Notes: a model not told the origin generated them from the letters alone. Positions 7,358-16,453 are shown, numbered from the stretch's first letter. The stretch is 19,070 nt of DNA from Simkania sp. (GCA_028281425.1 JANQJX010000101.1:1-19070), one strand, 5' to 3'. Numbers and translations: made by a program.

Positions 7358-9058
7358 ATGTCTATTAAAATAGCTGGGTTCAATGTTTTAAACGCTGGAA
7401 TTAACCCTTTTGAATTCTATCCAAAAAATTTTCATGAGAATAAAGCCTTTATGACGGTTTTGAAAGCAACCCAAAACTCTTACTCCAATATTCATAATAG
7501 TTCCATCAAGTCTGATTTTAAAAATTTGTTCTCCTTTAATGGACTCATTGAGAAAACAACCACAAGTTCCCATAACGTCACAATCACCAAAAGACACGTA
7601 GTCTATAGCAAAATACTTGAGAAAGCAATCTCCTTAATCTCCTTGATTTGTAAGTGTATCATAAAACCATTTCAGATGCTTTCCAACTTATGGACTCGAT
7701 ACAAAGAACCCTCTTTTCAAGAGGTTTTAGATCAAAACAAAATAAACCAAATGATTTCCCTTTTAAATATCAACAATTCTACTCAAAAACTTGTCAATGA
7801 CTTTATTCAACAAATTTCAAATCAAAATTATTATCAATTAGCATCACAATTTTTCCATACTCAATTCCCTTCTATAGATCGTCTATTGCGTGAGGGCGTC
7901 GCATTAAAAAAGATCCCCGAATGGGAAGGAATAACAACAACTAAACAATTAACAGGCACGTCATTTGATGAATTATTTAGTCACTTAATTCAAAGTTTTA
8001 AGTCTGAAGATCAAAAAATCATTAAATATCTAGAAGAAAAATTGCAAGAAAAAATACCAGAGCTTTTAAAGAAAATAGATTTCAGCAAATGCAAAAACTT
8101 TGAAGCTATCCTAAAATCTCAAGATCCGAAAGCCTTTATTTTTCTTTATCTAGCCCTTTTTCCTACCAAACTGCTCTATAGTATTAGTCGTTATTCCGGT
8201 GCGATTTCATCTTGCAATACATTTAAAACCGAATTTACATCTACTGCATTAGGAGATGCAGCATTAGCAACCCAGGTGTTTTTGACTCATATAAAACGTG
8301 AAAAACCAGAGTTTTTAGGTTTCCAAGAACCTACACCAGGTCTCCTTAAGGCTCTAAAAAACACTTATCACATGAAAACAAACGATGGAAAAGAAGACAC
8401 CTATGTTTTAGTTAAGAAGGACTCTAACTTTGAACTTTCTTCCCATAAGATCAAGGTAAATCCAAGGGCTAGAATGAGTGTCATTTTATGCCATAACAAG
8501 AACAATAAGAATGAGCATTATTTATTCGCTTCAATGCATGCAAAAACTAAAACAGGTCAGCCTGCATCAGCAAAAAATCAAGTTGCAGAATTGAAAAAAA
8601 TTGAAAAAGAACTCAATACCGAAGGCATTTTTCCAACAATTATTTTTGAGCAAGATGCGAATACTGTCCCCAATCACAAAAAGAACTGTTTAACTCCAAA
8701 GGAATATAAAGAATATTTGAAGGCTCACAACTTTTTGATTGTATCATCTTCTCAAGAATCGGTTTTGAAAAAGAGATTATATGACCTGCAAGCTCAATAT
8801 AATAAAGGGAATAGAGTGGATTTTGTCACAAAAGACTTTATTGCTATTAAACCATCTAAAACTATGCATTTAAAAAACTCTTCTTCTTTGTCTTTTCCTC
8901 GTTTTAATCATTGGAAGATCTCTATTTTCCTGAAATTGCCTTCAATCATATCTCAAGTTTTCAATTTATCTCCTCCGTATCTGCCAAACAAAGCATGGCC
9001 AACCGATCATACTTTTATTCAAGCAATAGCAAATCTCGAAAAAAAATCCGTTTCGTAA
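7358..9058 (+). CDS. Endonuclease/exonuclease/phosphatase (EEP)-fold protein with large N-terminal insertion
   Basis: 566 aa, no named family recognised, but the DNase I-like EEP metal site can be read in order. Asn9 lies in the first strand (IKIAGFNVLN), Glu324 in FLGFQEP preceded by the usual helix (VFLTHIKREKPEF), His394 in FASMHAK, Asp433 and Asn435 in FEQDAN, Asp488 in RVDFV, and the closing pair Asp550-His551 in WPTDHTF. Enzymes of this fold cleave phosphodiesters in nucleic acids, phosphoinositides or sphingomyelin; the substrate here is unknown. Unusually, about 290 residues lie between the first strand and the QE motif. This insertion includes hydrophobic stretches at about 81-108 and 260-280 that could contact a membrane. 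There is no classical signal peptide. It is a single gene with its own promoter, flanked by repeat-rich DNA, which suits an accessory protein or secreted effector (inference). Confidence 0.7.
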   Translation: MSIKIAGFNVLNAGINPFEFYPKNFHENKAFMTVLKATQNSYSNIHNSSIKSDFKNLFSFNGLIEKTTTSSHNVTITKRHVVYSKILEKAISLISLICKCIIKPFQMLSNLWTRYKEPSFQEVLDQNKINQMISLLNINNSTQKLVNDFIQQISNQNYYQLASQFFHTQFPSIDRLLREGVALKKIPEWEGITTTKQLTGTSFDELFSHLIQSFKSEDQKIIKYLEEKLQEKIPELLKKIDFSKCKNFEAILKSQDPKAFIFLYLALFPTKLLYSISRYSGAISSCNTFKTEFTSTALGDAALATQVFLTHIKREKPEFLGFQEPTPGLLKALKNTYHMKTNDGKEDTYVLVKKDSNFELSSHKIKVNPRARMSVILCHNKNNKNEHYLFASMHAKTKTGQPASAKNQVAELKKIEKELNTEGIFPTIIFEQDANTVPNHKKNCLTPKEYKEYLKAHNFLIVSSSQESVLKKRLYDLQAQYNKGNRVDFVTKDFIAIKPSKTMHLKNSSSLSFPRFNHWKISIFLKLPSIISQVFNLSPPYLPNKAWPTDHTFIQAIANLEKKSVS

Positions 9059-9073
9059 GTAAGACCCATCTAT

Positions 9074-9114
9074 ATCCACAGCCTACCTCTTTTTAGAGAG
9101 GTCAGGATGTGGAT
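9074..9114 (+). terminator. Hairpin after the EEP-fold gene, possible terminator
   Basis: Nested stem: ATCCACA/TGTGGAT outside, CCT/AGG, then ACCTCT/AGAGGT with loop TTTTAG, starting 15 bp past the stop codon. The stem is strong, but no T-run follows (TACGGG), so it may stabilise the mRNA 3' end or work with a factor rather than terminate alone. Confidence 0.45.
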
Positions 9115-9220
9115 TACGGGACAATCAAGGGTTTAAAAAAAGAACTGATTTCTTATAATGACGAGATACTCTTCTTTAAGGTACAATTTATTTGTTTGAT
9201 TTGAAATAGACATAAAGACA

Positions 9221-9381
9221 CGAGTTTAACGCATAAGATTCTATGAAAAGACTTAGGGTTTTGATGAAATTTCTAGAAAAAAGGGCGTGGAAATAGCCAA
9301 AGCGCTATTTTACTCCCTCTTTTTGATGGAAAGGTCGCGGAAAAGATAGGCCTTTTCATAGAGTCTTATGCGTTAAACTCG
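9221..9381. repeat. 161-bp concentric hairpin element (MITE-like)
   Basis: The 30-nt arms 9221-9250 (CGAGTTTAACGCATAAGA...) and 9352-9381 (...TCTTATGCGTTAAACTCG) are reverse complements except for one position, which would be a G-U pair in RNA. At the exact centre lies a second perfect stem, AAATAGC (9291-9297) and GCTATTT (9304-9310), with looser pairing between (AAAAAAGGG against CCCTCTTTTT). The whole unit folds as one long hairpin. It carries no open frame. No clear target-site duplication is seen. Confidence 0.7.
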
Positions 9382-9454
9382 CGTTAAGTCAAGGGATTGC
9401 TCAAAAGCTAGATTTTTGGAGAGGAATTTTCTTTCCTTTCACAAATCTATTTTG

Positions 9455-9490
9455 AGCAGCCCCATAAAGGGAGTATTGCAAATTGAAATT
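9455..9490. repeat. Dispersed repeat, partial copy B
   Basis: GCAGCCCCATAAAGGGAGTA then TTGCAAATTGA aligns with GGCAGTCCCATAAAGGCTAT then CAAATTAGA 87 bp further on. Only the downstream half of the repeat is present. Confidence 0.45.
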
Positions 9491-9510
9491 TTTTGAAGGA
9501 AACTTCTCCT

Positions 9511-9580
9511 GTTTTCAAAAAAACGAGAAATTCCAAATCAAGGCAGTCCCATAAAGGCTATCAAATTAGAGAATATTCAA
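9511..9580. repeat. Dispersed repeat, copy C
   Basis: GTTTTCAAAAAAACGAGAAA followed by TTCCAAATCAAGGCAGTCCC (9531-9550) and ATAAAGG. The core differs from the other copies only at the start (AAATC for AGTTC). It lies just upstream of glyA. Confidence 0.55.
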
Positions 9581-9631
9581 CTTTCGAAAAAATTTAAGTC
9601 TTTCTTGAAAATACCCCATAAGGAACACAAG

Positions 9632-11131
9632 ATGTCATATCTCAATCGTTACTTTGAAGTCACTGCTAAAAAAGATCAAAATTCAGCAGCCATTGCCTAT
9701 TTAGCTGTTTTAGATCATCTCAATGAGAAAAATCAAGAGGTAGCTTGTGCAATTCTTCAAGAATTAAAAGATCAACGCACCTACCTTAAGATGATTGCTT
9801 CTGAAAATTACAGCTCATTTGCTTGTCAGTTAGCAATGGGGAATCTTTTAACTGACAAATATAGTGAAGGGTATCCGGGACATCGATTTTATCCGGGCTG
9901 CGAAAATGTAGATCGCATCGAAAGCCTTGCGATTGAAGAGCTTAAAACTCTTTTTGGAGCAGAGCATGCTTACGTTCAGCCCCATTCAGGAGCCGATGCT
10001 AATTTGGTTGCTTTTTGGAGTATTTTGGTCCACCGGATCCAAAATAAGGAACTTCTTAAACTTGGGGAAAAAACCATAGATACCCTTTCTTCTGAGGAGT
10101 TTGAAAGAATCCGAAAGCTTATGGGAAGCCAGAAAATCATGGGGCTCTCACTGAGCTCTGGAGGCCATTTAACCCATGGTTATCGTCACAATGTCTCAGC
10201 AAAAATGTTTCAATCTGTCAGCTATGATGTAGACCCTCAAACGGAGATGATCGACTATAAAATACTTGAAAAAAGGGTCAAAGAAGAAAAACCTTTGATT
10301 TTAATTGGAGGTTATTCGGCCTATCCACGTTTGATGAATTTTGCAAAAATGAGAGAAATTGCCGAGACTACTGGAGCTATTTTAATGGTCGATATGGCCC
10401 ATTTTTCAGGACTTGTTGCTGGAAAAGCAATCACTGGTGAATATGATCCTATCCCGTACGCACATATCGTCACTTCCACGACCCATAAAACCATGCGTGG
10501 CCCTCGTGGAGGGATGATTCTTTGCAAAGAGGAATACCGAGAAATTGTGGATAAGGGATGCCCTCTTGTTTTAGGAGGACCACTTCCTCATGTGATCGCA
10601 GCAAAAGTCGTTGCATTTAGAGAAGCCAATCAATTAAATTTTCGCACTTATGCTAAACAGGTCATAAAAAATGGAAAAGCTCTCGCTGGTCATTTGCTTA
10701 AAAAAAAGCTTAAATTATTTACCCAAGGAACAGAAAATCATCTTGTTGTGATCGATGTCATGAAAAGTTTTTCTTTAACAGGACGTCAAGCTGAAACGGC
10801 CATGCGAGAAGCTTTTATGACAGTGAATCGTAATATGATTCCTTTTGATGTGAATGGGCCTTGGTATACATCTGGGATTCGTATTGGAACAGCCGCTTTG
10901 ACCTCGCTTGGGATGAAAGAAGAAGAAATGAAGACAATTGCCCAATTAATTATCGATTTGTTAAAAGCATCAAAAGGTGGTATCATTAAAAGGACTGGAA
11001 AACCAAGTAAAGCAAAAGTCAAGATGGATCTCTCTGTTTTGCAAAAGGTACAAACTGAAGTTGGATTGCTCATTGAAAAGTTTCCTCTTTACCCCGAGTT
11101 GACTTTTTTAGAAGAGCTACCAAAGCACTAG
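9632..11131 (+). CDS. glyA: Serine hydroxymethyltransferase
   Basis: PLP enzyme converting serine and tetrahydrofolate to glycine and methylene-THF; 499 aa. The PLP lysine is Lys286 in STTHKTMRGPRGG. Other SHMT landmarks are IASENYSS, TDKYSEGYPG, QPHSGADAN and VDMAHFSGLVAG. Compared with the usual ~417 aa enzyme it carries an extra segment after QPHSGADANLVAFW (about residues 120-165: HRIQNKELLKL, TLSSEEFERI) and an N-terminal extension. That long form is characteristic of Chlamydiae. The frame is open from a TTG at 9605, but the ATG at 9632 has AAGGA 7 nt upstream. It heads a glyA-clpP-dapF operon, with clpP 19 bp downstream. In Chlamydiaceae GlyA also shows alanine racemase activity, standing in for a missing Alr; the same may hold here. 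Confidence 0.96.
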   Translation: MSYLNRYFEVTAKKDQNSAAIAYLAVLDHLNEKNQEVACAILQELKDQRTYLKMIASENYSSFACQLAMGNLLTDKYSEGYPGHRFYPGCENVDRIESLAIEELKTLFGAEHAYVQPHSGADANLVAFWSILVHRIQNKELLKLGEKTIDTLSSEEFERIRKLMGSQKIMGLSLSSGGHLTHGYRHNVSAKMFQSVSYDVDPQTEMIDYKILEKRVKEEKPLILIGGYSAYPRLMNFAKMREIAETTGAILMVDMAHFSGLVAGKAITGEYDPIPYAHIVTSTTHKTMRGPRGGMILCKEEYREIVDKGCPLVLGGPLPHVIAAKVVAFREANQLNFRTYAKQVIKNGKALAGHLLKKKLKLFTQGTENHLVVIDVMKSFSLTGRQAETAMREAFMTVNRNMIPFDVNGPWYTSGIRIGTAALTSLGMKEEEMKTIAQLIIDLLKASKGGIIKRTGKPSKAKVKMDLSVLQKVQTEVGLLIEKFPLYPELTFLEELPKH

Positions 11132-11150
11132 AAATCTAGGATGAAACACA

Positions 11151-11771
11151 ATGGATAAAAAAATGCATCGATTAGAATATGAAGAAGAGGAAGAAAAAAA
11201 AGTCGATTTTTTCGAGTATAAGCTTGAACAACTTCTTTTGAAAAAGAGACGTATTTTTCTCTCATCAGCAGTCAGTGACCAGTCTGCTAAAGAAATCATT
11301 CGGAAGCTTTGGTATCTCGAGTTTACTCAGCCCAAAACTCCTATTCTTCTCGTGATCAATTCCCCTGGAGGCTCGGTTGATTCAGGTTTTGCAATATGGG
11401 ATCAAATTAAGATGATCACCTCTCCTGTGACAACCCTTGTGACAGGGCTTGCGGCTTCAATGGGATCTGTTTTGAGTTTGGCTGCAGAACCCAAAAAACG
11501 ATTTGCAACCCCATCTGCTCGCATCATGATGCATCAACCTTTGATTTCGGGAGTGATTCAAGGTCAAGCAACCGATTTAGAAATTCAAGCAAAAGAAATC
11601 ATTAAAACGCGTAATCAAATCATTGATCTCTATGCAAAAGCAACAGGAAAAGAGGTCAAAGTCATTGAAAAAACAATTGATCGAGATACTTGGATGACAG
11701 CCGATGAGGCCATGGATTTTGGTCTTCTCGATGGAATTGTTTCTTCCTATGAAGACTTGGGATTTGAATGA
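11151..11771 (+). CDS. clpP: ATP-dependent Clp protease proteolytic subunit (ClpP1 type)
   Basis: Serine peptidase that forms the proteolytic chamber with ClpX or ClpC; 206 aa. The catalytic triad is Ser103 in GLAASMGS, His128 in MMHQP and Asp179 in DRDTWM. INSPGGSVDSGFAIWDQI is the oxyanion and binding-site region. The N-terminus has an acidic run (EYEEEEEKK) before the core. The sequence strongly recalls ClpP1 (CT431) of Chlamydia, in KLWYLE, DQIKMI and GLLDGI. Chlamydiae carry a second clpP elsewhere, so a ClpP1-ClpP2 complex is likely. It starts 19 bp after glyA behind an AGGA box and ends 13 bp before dapF. Confidence 0.95.
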   Translation: MDKKMHRLEYEEEEEKKVDFFEYKLEQLLLKKRRIFLSSAVSDQSAKEIIRKLWYLEFTQPKTPILLVINSPGGSVDSGFAIWDQIKMITSPVTTLVTGLAASMGSVLSLAAEPKKRFATPSARIMMHQPLISGVIQGQATDLEIQAKEIIKTRNQIIDLYAKATGKEVKVIEKTIDRDTWMTADEAMDFGLLDGIVSSYEDLGFE

Positions 11772-11784
11772 TTGCTTGTATCAG

Positions 11785-12549
11785 ATGGAATTTGTGAAAT
11801 ATCAGGGGACGGGAAATGACTTTATTCTTATCTTAGATGAAAATAAAAGGCTTCTTCCTCACCAGATTAAAAAATTATGTCATCGTCGTTATGGAGTGGG
11901 CGCTGACGGAGTGATTTTGTTTAAAAAAGAAAACTCTCTAGGAGGGGAGATGTTTTTTTTTAACTCTGATGGAATAAAGGCGACAATGTGTGGAAATGGG
12001 CTCCGTTGTTTGGCCCGTCATTTATTTGATGAAAAGCTATTTTTTAATCATGTTCGAATAAAAATTTCAGGGCGTTACTATGAAGCTTTTCAAAGACCAG
12101 ACAAGATTGAAGTTGACATGGGAAAAGCACATCTTCTAGAAGAAACACCTTCCCATTATCTTGTAGATAGTGGAGTTCTTCATTTTATCACATTTAAAGA
12201 AGACTTAAATCAAAGTCATTTTCTTGCAAAGGCAAGACAAATACGTTATCAAAATCGATTTGCTCCTTTTGGAGTGAATGTGAATTTTGTGAAGTTCTTT
12301 TCAACAAATCATCTTGAAATGCGTACCTATGAGAAAGGCGTTGAAGATGAAACACTCTCTTGTGGAACAGGTGCTATGGCAGCTTGTATTGCTGCTTGGA
12401 AAAAGTATGGGATATGGGGGGAAATTCATGTTCGATTTCGCTCTAAAGAGATGCTTCGATTGAACCTTCTTTTAAAAAAGGGAAATTTGGACAGAATTTA
12501 TATGAGTGGGGATGCTCTAAAGGTTTTTAAGGGAACTATAGAGCTTTAG
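11785..12549 (+). CDS. dapF: Diaminopimelate epimerase
   Basis: Cofactor-independent epimerase turning LL-DAP into meso-DAP for peptidoglycan; 254 aa. The two catalytic cysteines are Cys69 in MCGNGLRC and Cys193 in SCGTGAMAA; the N-terminal substrate motif is YQGTGNDFI. The start ATG at 11785 gives the family's usual beginning (MEFVKYQGTGNDF). The frame is open further upstream inside clpP, but that would add unrelated residues. No clear Shine-Dalgarno box precedes it, so coupling to clpP is likely. The C. trachomatis enzyme has been shown to act also as a glutamate racemase. With glyA in the same operon this would put two stand-in racemases under one transcript. That dual role is inferred here. 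Confidence 0.94.
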   Translation: MEFVKYQGTGNDFILILDENKRLLPHQIKKLCHRRYGVGADGVILFKKENSLGGEMFFFNSDGIKATMCGNGLRCLARHLFDEKLFFNHVRIKISGRYYEAFQRPDKIEVDMGKAHLLEETPSHYLVDSGVLHFITFKEDLNQSHFLAKARQIRYQNRFAPFGVNVNFVKFFSTNHLEMRTYEKGVEDETLSCGTGAMAACIAAWKKYGIWGEIHVRFRSKEMLRLNLLLKKGNLDRIYMSGDALKVFKGTIEL

Positions 12550-12751
12550 ATAACACCTTACACAAAACAAAGGATAAACGAAGTAAGAGATTTTGGAAAA
12601 TCAATGAAGGTAAGGAAATGGAGCAATATTGAGTAAGCGGTTGCAACCATTTCTACTTTCATTGAGACTCAAAAGACTATAACGACTCCTTCTTGTTTTA
12701 CATAAGGTGAGTGAGAAGTCATAGGCATAAATAAAAAGTCTGTAAAGAATC

Positions 12752-15700
12752 ATGCTATTTCCCTTTAAAAGCCATCATAAGACTCAAGGAAAAGAGCTCG
12801 TTAAGCTGGGCTATATCAAACACATCATTTTTTCTGAAGGGACTTATCAGGTGGAGGTGTATGACCCAGAAATCAAGGAAACTTTTTGGCCTTTTTTACA
12901 ACTCAGTGATGAAGGAAAGCTTCAAGATGCCTTTTGCACATGTAAAAATGTTGAAAAAGAAAATTCATGTCCTCATCTTGCGGCTGCCTATTTTGAAGTG
13001 AACCAAGAAGAAATACTTCATTTGCAATTTCAAAACTCTTTTTGGAATCAGTTATGTTTCATGGCTTTTAAGCGTCATGGTTCTGAGGTTGATTGTATTA
13101 AAAAATGGGATGCTAAGATATTTGGCATTTTATCTTCTGCAAATGACATTCTCTTTGGGGTCAAAGCCAAGCAGTCTTATGGAGAAAAAATACTTGATGA
13201 ATATATTTTTCATCGTGTTTTAGAAACAGAAGAAACCTCTCTCAAATTTTCAAATCTTTCCTCGGAGGAGCTCGAATTGTGGCATCGAAAAACACCCACG
13301 CAAAAGTTACAATATGAACTCTCTTTTTGGTCTGATTTAGCAAAATGGATGTTTTTACAGCAACATTTTAAACAATTCTATAAAATTTATTTCCAAAAAA
13401 CAAAAGAGACTCTTCCAAAAAGAGTGTTTCTTGCTTTTTCCGATTTAGACTTTGAATTTTATATTGCAAAAGTCAATTGGGAAGATTTAATTCCCTCTTT
13501 AAGCAGTGTTGTATCTCCTTTAAAGGTTTATGATTTGAAAGAAAGCGGGATTGAGAAGATCACTTATGATCCTATCTTTAAAAAAATGCATATCCATAAG
13601 AAACCTCTTTCCATTGAAAACCCCAAAAAGGCTTTGCGAATTCAGATAGGGAAATGGGAATTTGAAATTGGGAAAGGATTTTTTCTAAAAGAAAAAGATT
13701 CCTTTTTTAGTCAGCAAGTGATTGATGAAAAAGAAATTGGTTCTTTTTTAACAATGCATTATAAAATCGCTCAAAAATATCTTTCTAATGCAACTCTTTC
13801 GAAAGAGATTGTCACTCCCCTTTATCATTTACGTTTTGATGCCAAGCATCAACTGCATATTTCTTTTTCTTCTTTTGAAGAAGGCGACTTACTCTCTTGT
13901 GAATCGATGCTTTTCCCTCCGTGGGTTTACCTTAAAGGAAGACGGTTTTGTTTAACTCAAAATCTTTTGTTTGATGCATTTGAAGTCATCCTCCCAAAAG
14001 AAAAAATCAATGAATTTATCCATGAAAATAAACTATGGCTAAACCAATATGAAGGGTTTCAAATCCATCTTTCTAACATGGAATTTCATCTTACCTATCA
14101 TTTTGATGGTTTAAACACTCTTTACTTTGATAGTGAAACAGAAGCGGTTACAAACTCTGATGGAATGATCGATTTTGGAGATTGGCTTTATATCAATAGT
14201 AAAGGATTTTACAAGAAAACACACTCTCGTGTCCTGACAAAAATCAGCCCCAAGACCAAAGTAAGTCGGAATGAGATTTCACTTTTTATTTTGAATAATA
14301 GAGAAGAGCTCGAACAAGTAAAACACTTTTTTAATCCCATTTGCCCTATTGAAAAAATTGGCCTTATTGTTTCTATTGATTTTAATGAAAAAATCCATCT
14401 CAAACCCGAATTTACCTACAAGAGTGAATTTTCTGGAGAAAAGCTCCATCTTATAGGGGACTTTACTTATATAGAAAACAAGGGATTCCATGAACTTCCC
14501 AGAGAATCTAAATTGCCCGAAAAATATCGAAATACACATGTCATTGAAAAAAAAGATCAATCCCATTTTATTATGTATGAATTAGAAAAACTTAAGCCTT
14601 TTATTTCAAAAATAGATCAACGTCTCGAAAAACCGCGTCATCTAAATTTGAAGCTCAATTCCATTCAAAAAGATCCTCAATCTCCTGGAAAAAATTGGAT
14701 CATTGACTTTTCTTATGAAAGTGAAATTGGGGAAGAAACAATAGAGACGATTAAAAAAGGGATAGATCATCAAAACGCCTATGCAATTACTCAAGCGGGA
14801 TTAATTTTTTTTAAAGATGTACGATTTAATTGGCTAAAAGACCTTTCCTCAGAAAAATTGTCTTCATTCAAACAAACTCTTTCTTTGAGCACTTTAGATT
14901 GGATGCGTCTCCGCCTGTATGAAGACATTAAAAAACCCTTAGATAAAAGTGCAAAATCAAAAGCAACTCTTAAGATCCTAGAGCAACTCGATCAATGTGA
15001 AACAGATGATATCCTATGTTTAGATAAGCTTAAAAGCAAATTACGCCCTTATCAAGAAGCTGGAGTGAAATGGCTTTGGTTTCTCTATTCTTTAGGACTT
15101 TCTGGATTACTTTGTGATGACATGGGACTTGGGAAAACGCATCAGGCTATGGCTCTTTTAGCAGGGGCATCCCATCTTAAAGAAAAGATAAAATGTCTCA
15201 TTGTTTGCCCTACATCGGTTTTGTATCATTGGGAGGAGCTTCTTAGGAAATTTTTACCAGACCTTAATGTCATTGTTTTCTACGGAACAGATCGCTCGAT
15301 CGAAATATTGAATGGGCATACTCACCTTCTCCTTACCTCGTATGGCATTTTACGTAGTGAGAAAAAAATGTTTTCAAAAATGACATTTGATATTGCTATT
15401 TTCGATGAAATTCAAATTGCAAAAAATGCTCAATCACAAACGCATCGTTCTCTAGAGATGATCTGTGCAAGTAGTAAAATTGGCTTAACAGGAACACCTA
15501 TTGAAAATCGCCTTATGGAGCTCAAAGCTCTTTTTGATCTTTTATTACCAGGCTACTTTCCTTTACATACCCATTTTCGCACTCAATTTGTCACTCCCAT
15601 TGAAAAACATCAAGACAAGGCTAAGAAAGCTCTTTTATCCCGTTTAGTTCACCCTTTTATTTTGAGACGAAAAAAAAGCGAAGTTCTCGAAGATCTCCCC

Positions 15701-16453
15701 GAAAAAATTGAAGAAATTGCCTATTGCTTTTTATCTGATGAGCAGAAAGAGCTCTACAAAAAGGTTTATCTTAAATTGCGTGATCCTCTGGTTAAAGAAT
15801 TAGAAGATGTCAATAAAAAAGTGTCCTATCTCCATATATTTTCTCTTTTAAATATTCTAAAACAAATTTGTAATCATCCTAGTTTGTTTTTAAAAGACCT
15901 CAAAGAATACAACAAACATAAGAGTGGAAAGTGGGATCTTTTTGTCGAGCTTGTTGCTGAAGTCCATTCAAGTGGGCAAAAACTGGTTGTTTTTACCCAA
16001 TTTCTCGATATGATTGAAATCATGAAGCTCTATTTAAAGCGAGAAAAAATTGGGTTTGCATCGATTAAAGGATCTACGCAAGATCGAAAAGAGCAACTCA
16101 AAAAATTCCAAGAAGATCCCAACTGTAGCGTCTTTATTGGTTCTCTCCGAGCTGTTGGCACAGGTGTTGACTTAACATCTGGATCTGTTGTGATTCATTA
16201 TGATAGGTGGTGGAATCCAGCTAAGGAAAATCAAGCAACCGATCGTGTTCATCGAATTGGGCAAAACCGGGGGGTTCAGGTTTTTAAAATGGTCACAAAA
16301 CAGACAATTGAAGAATATATCCACTGGTTAATTCAAAAAAAGAAAAATCTATTAGAAGGGATTGTGGGCTATGATGACCAAGATCAAATTAAAAGGCTTC
16401 ATCGCGAAGATTTTATGGTTCTTTTTGAGCAAATTAATCGGGACATTCAGTAA
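12752..16453 (+). CDS. SWIM-domain SNF2-family helicase/ATPase
   Basis: 1233 aa, Swi2/Snf2 superfamily 2 DNA translocase. An N-terminal SWIM zinc finger has Cys62-x-Cys64 (FCTCKN) and Cys73-x-His75 (SCPHLAA). A long helicase-associated region follows (about 100-700), without motifs I recognise. The ATPase core is C-terminal: Walker A with Lys795 in DDMGLGKTHQ, DEIQ at 885-888, GLTGTPIENRL, and motifs V-VI in TGVDLTSG, DRWWNPAKENQATDR and HRIGQ (Arg1165, Arg1168). The same SWIM-plus-SNF2 architecture occurs in Chlamydia SNF2 proteins (for example CT555 or CT708). Probable roles are nucleoprotein remodelling or displacing RNA polymerase; neither is shown. It begins 202 bp after dapF, with a weak ribosome-binding site, and probably has its own promoter. 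Confidence 0.92.
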   Translation: MLFPFKSHHKTQGKELVKLGYIKHIIFSEGTYQVEVYDPEIKETFWPFLQLSDEGKLQDAFCTCKNVEKENSCPHLAAAYFEVNQEEILHLQFQNSFWNQLCFMAFKRHGSEVDCIKKWDAKIFGILSSANDILFGVKAKQSYGEKILDEYIFHRVLETEETSLKFSNLSSEELELWHRKTPTQKLQYELSFWSDLAKWMFLQQHFKQFYKIYFQKTKETLPKRVFLAFSDLDFEFYIAKVNWEDLIPSLSSVVSPLKVYDLKESGIEKITYDPIFKKMHIHKKPLSIENPKKALRIQIGKWEFEIGKGFFLKEKDSFFSQQVIDEKEIGSFLTMHYKIAQKYLSNATLSKEIVTPLYHLRFDAKHQLHISFSSFEEGDLLSCESMLFPPWVYLKGRRFCLTQNLLFDAFEVILPKEKINEFIHENKLWLNQYEGFQIHLSNMEFHLTYHFDGLNTLYFDSETEAVTNSDGMIDFGDWLYINSKGFYKKTHSRVLTKISPKTKVSRNEISLFILNNREELEQVKHFFNPICPIEKIGLIVSIDFNEKIHLKPEFTYKSEFSGEKLHLIGDFTYIENKGFHELPRESKLPEKYRNTHVIEKKDQSHFIMYELEKLKPFISKIDQRLEKPRHLNLKLNSIQKDPQSPGKNWIIDFSYESEIGEETIETIKKGIDHQNAYAITQAGLIFFKDVRFNWLKDLSSEKLSSFKQTLSLSTLDWMRLRLYEDIKKPLDKSAKSKATLKILEQLDQCETDDILCLDKLKSKLRPYQEAGVKWLWFLYSLGLSGLLCDDMGLGKTHQAMALLAGASHLKEKIKCLIVCPTSVLYHWEELLRKFLPDLNVIVFYGTDRSIEILNGHTHLLLTSYGILRSEKKMFSKMTFDIAIFDEIQIAKNAQSQTHRSLEMICASSKIGLTGTPIENRLMELKALFDLLLPGYFPLHTHFRTQFVTPIEKHQDKAKKALLSRLVHPFILRRKKSEVLEDLPEKIEEIAYCFLSDEQKELYKKVYLKLRDPLVKELEDVNKKVSYLHIFSLLNILKQICNHPSLFLKDLKEYNKHKSGKWDLFVELVAEVHSSGQKLVVFTQFLDMIEIMKLYLKREKIGFASIKGSTQDRKEQLKKFQEDPNCSVFIGSLRAVGTGVDLTSGSVVIHYDRWWNPAKENQATDRVHRIGQNRGVQVFKMVTKQTIEEYIHWLIQKKKNLLEGIVGYDDQDQIKRLHREDFMVLFEQINRDIQ

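Larger units (their letters stand above)
9059..9631. other. Repeat-rich spacer upstream of glyA
   Basis: 573 bp without a gene. In order: a hairpin (9074-9114), a 161-bp concentric inverted-repeat element (9221-9381), and two partial copies of the GGCAGTCCC repeat (from 9455 and from 9511). No promoter for glyA could be assigned, though one must lie here or in the repeats. Confidence 0.6.

Noticed and set aside
8981..9010. Resemblance of the EEP gene 3' region to the 17-bp repeat (both encode AKQSM in one frame)
   Set aside because: The match is short and lies in a different frame of a real gene, so chance is the simpler explanation.
9605..9631. TTG at 9605 as the glyA start
   Set aside because: The ATG at 9632 has a clear AAGGA box at 7 nt and gives a length close to the chlamydial enzyme.
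11704..11784. dapF start inside clpP
   Set aside because: The added residues are simply clpP read in another frame; the ATG at 11785 begins the conserved DapF N-terminus.
12550..12751. Small minus-strand peptide (MPMTSHSPYVKQEG...) between dapF and the SNF2 gene
   Set aside because: Only 19 codons before a stop, with no recognisable family; the spacer shows no other gene.
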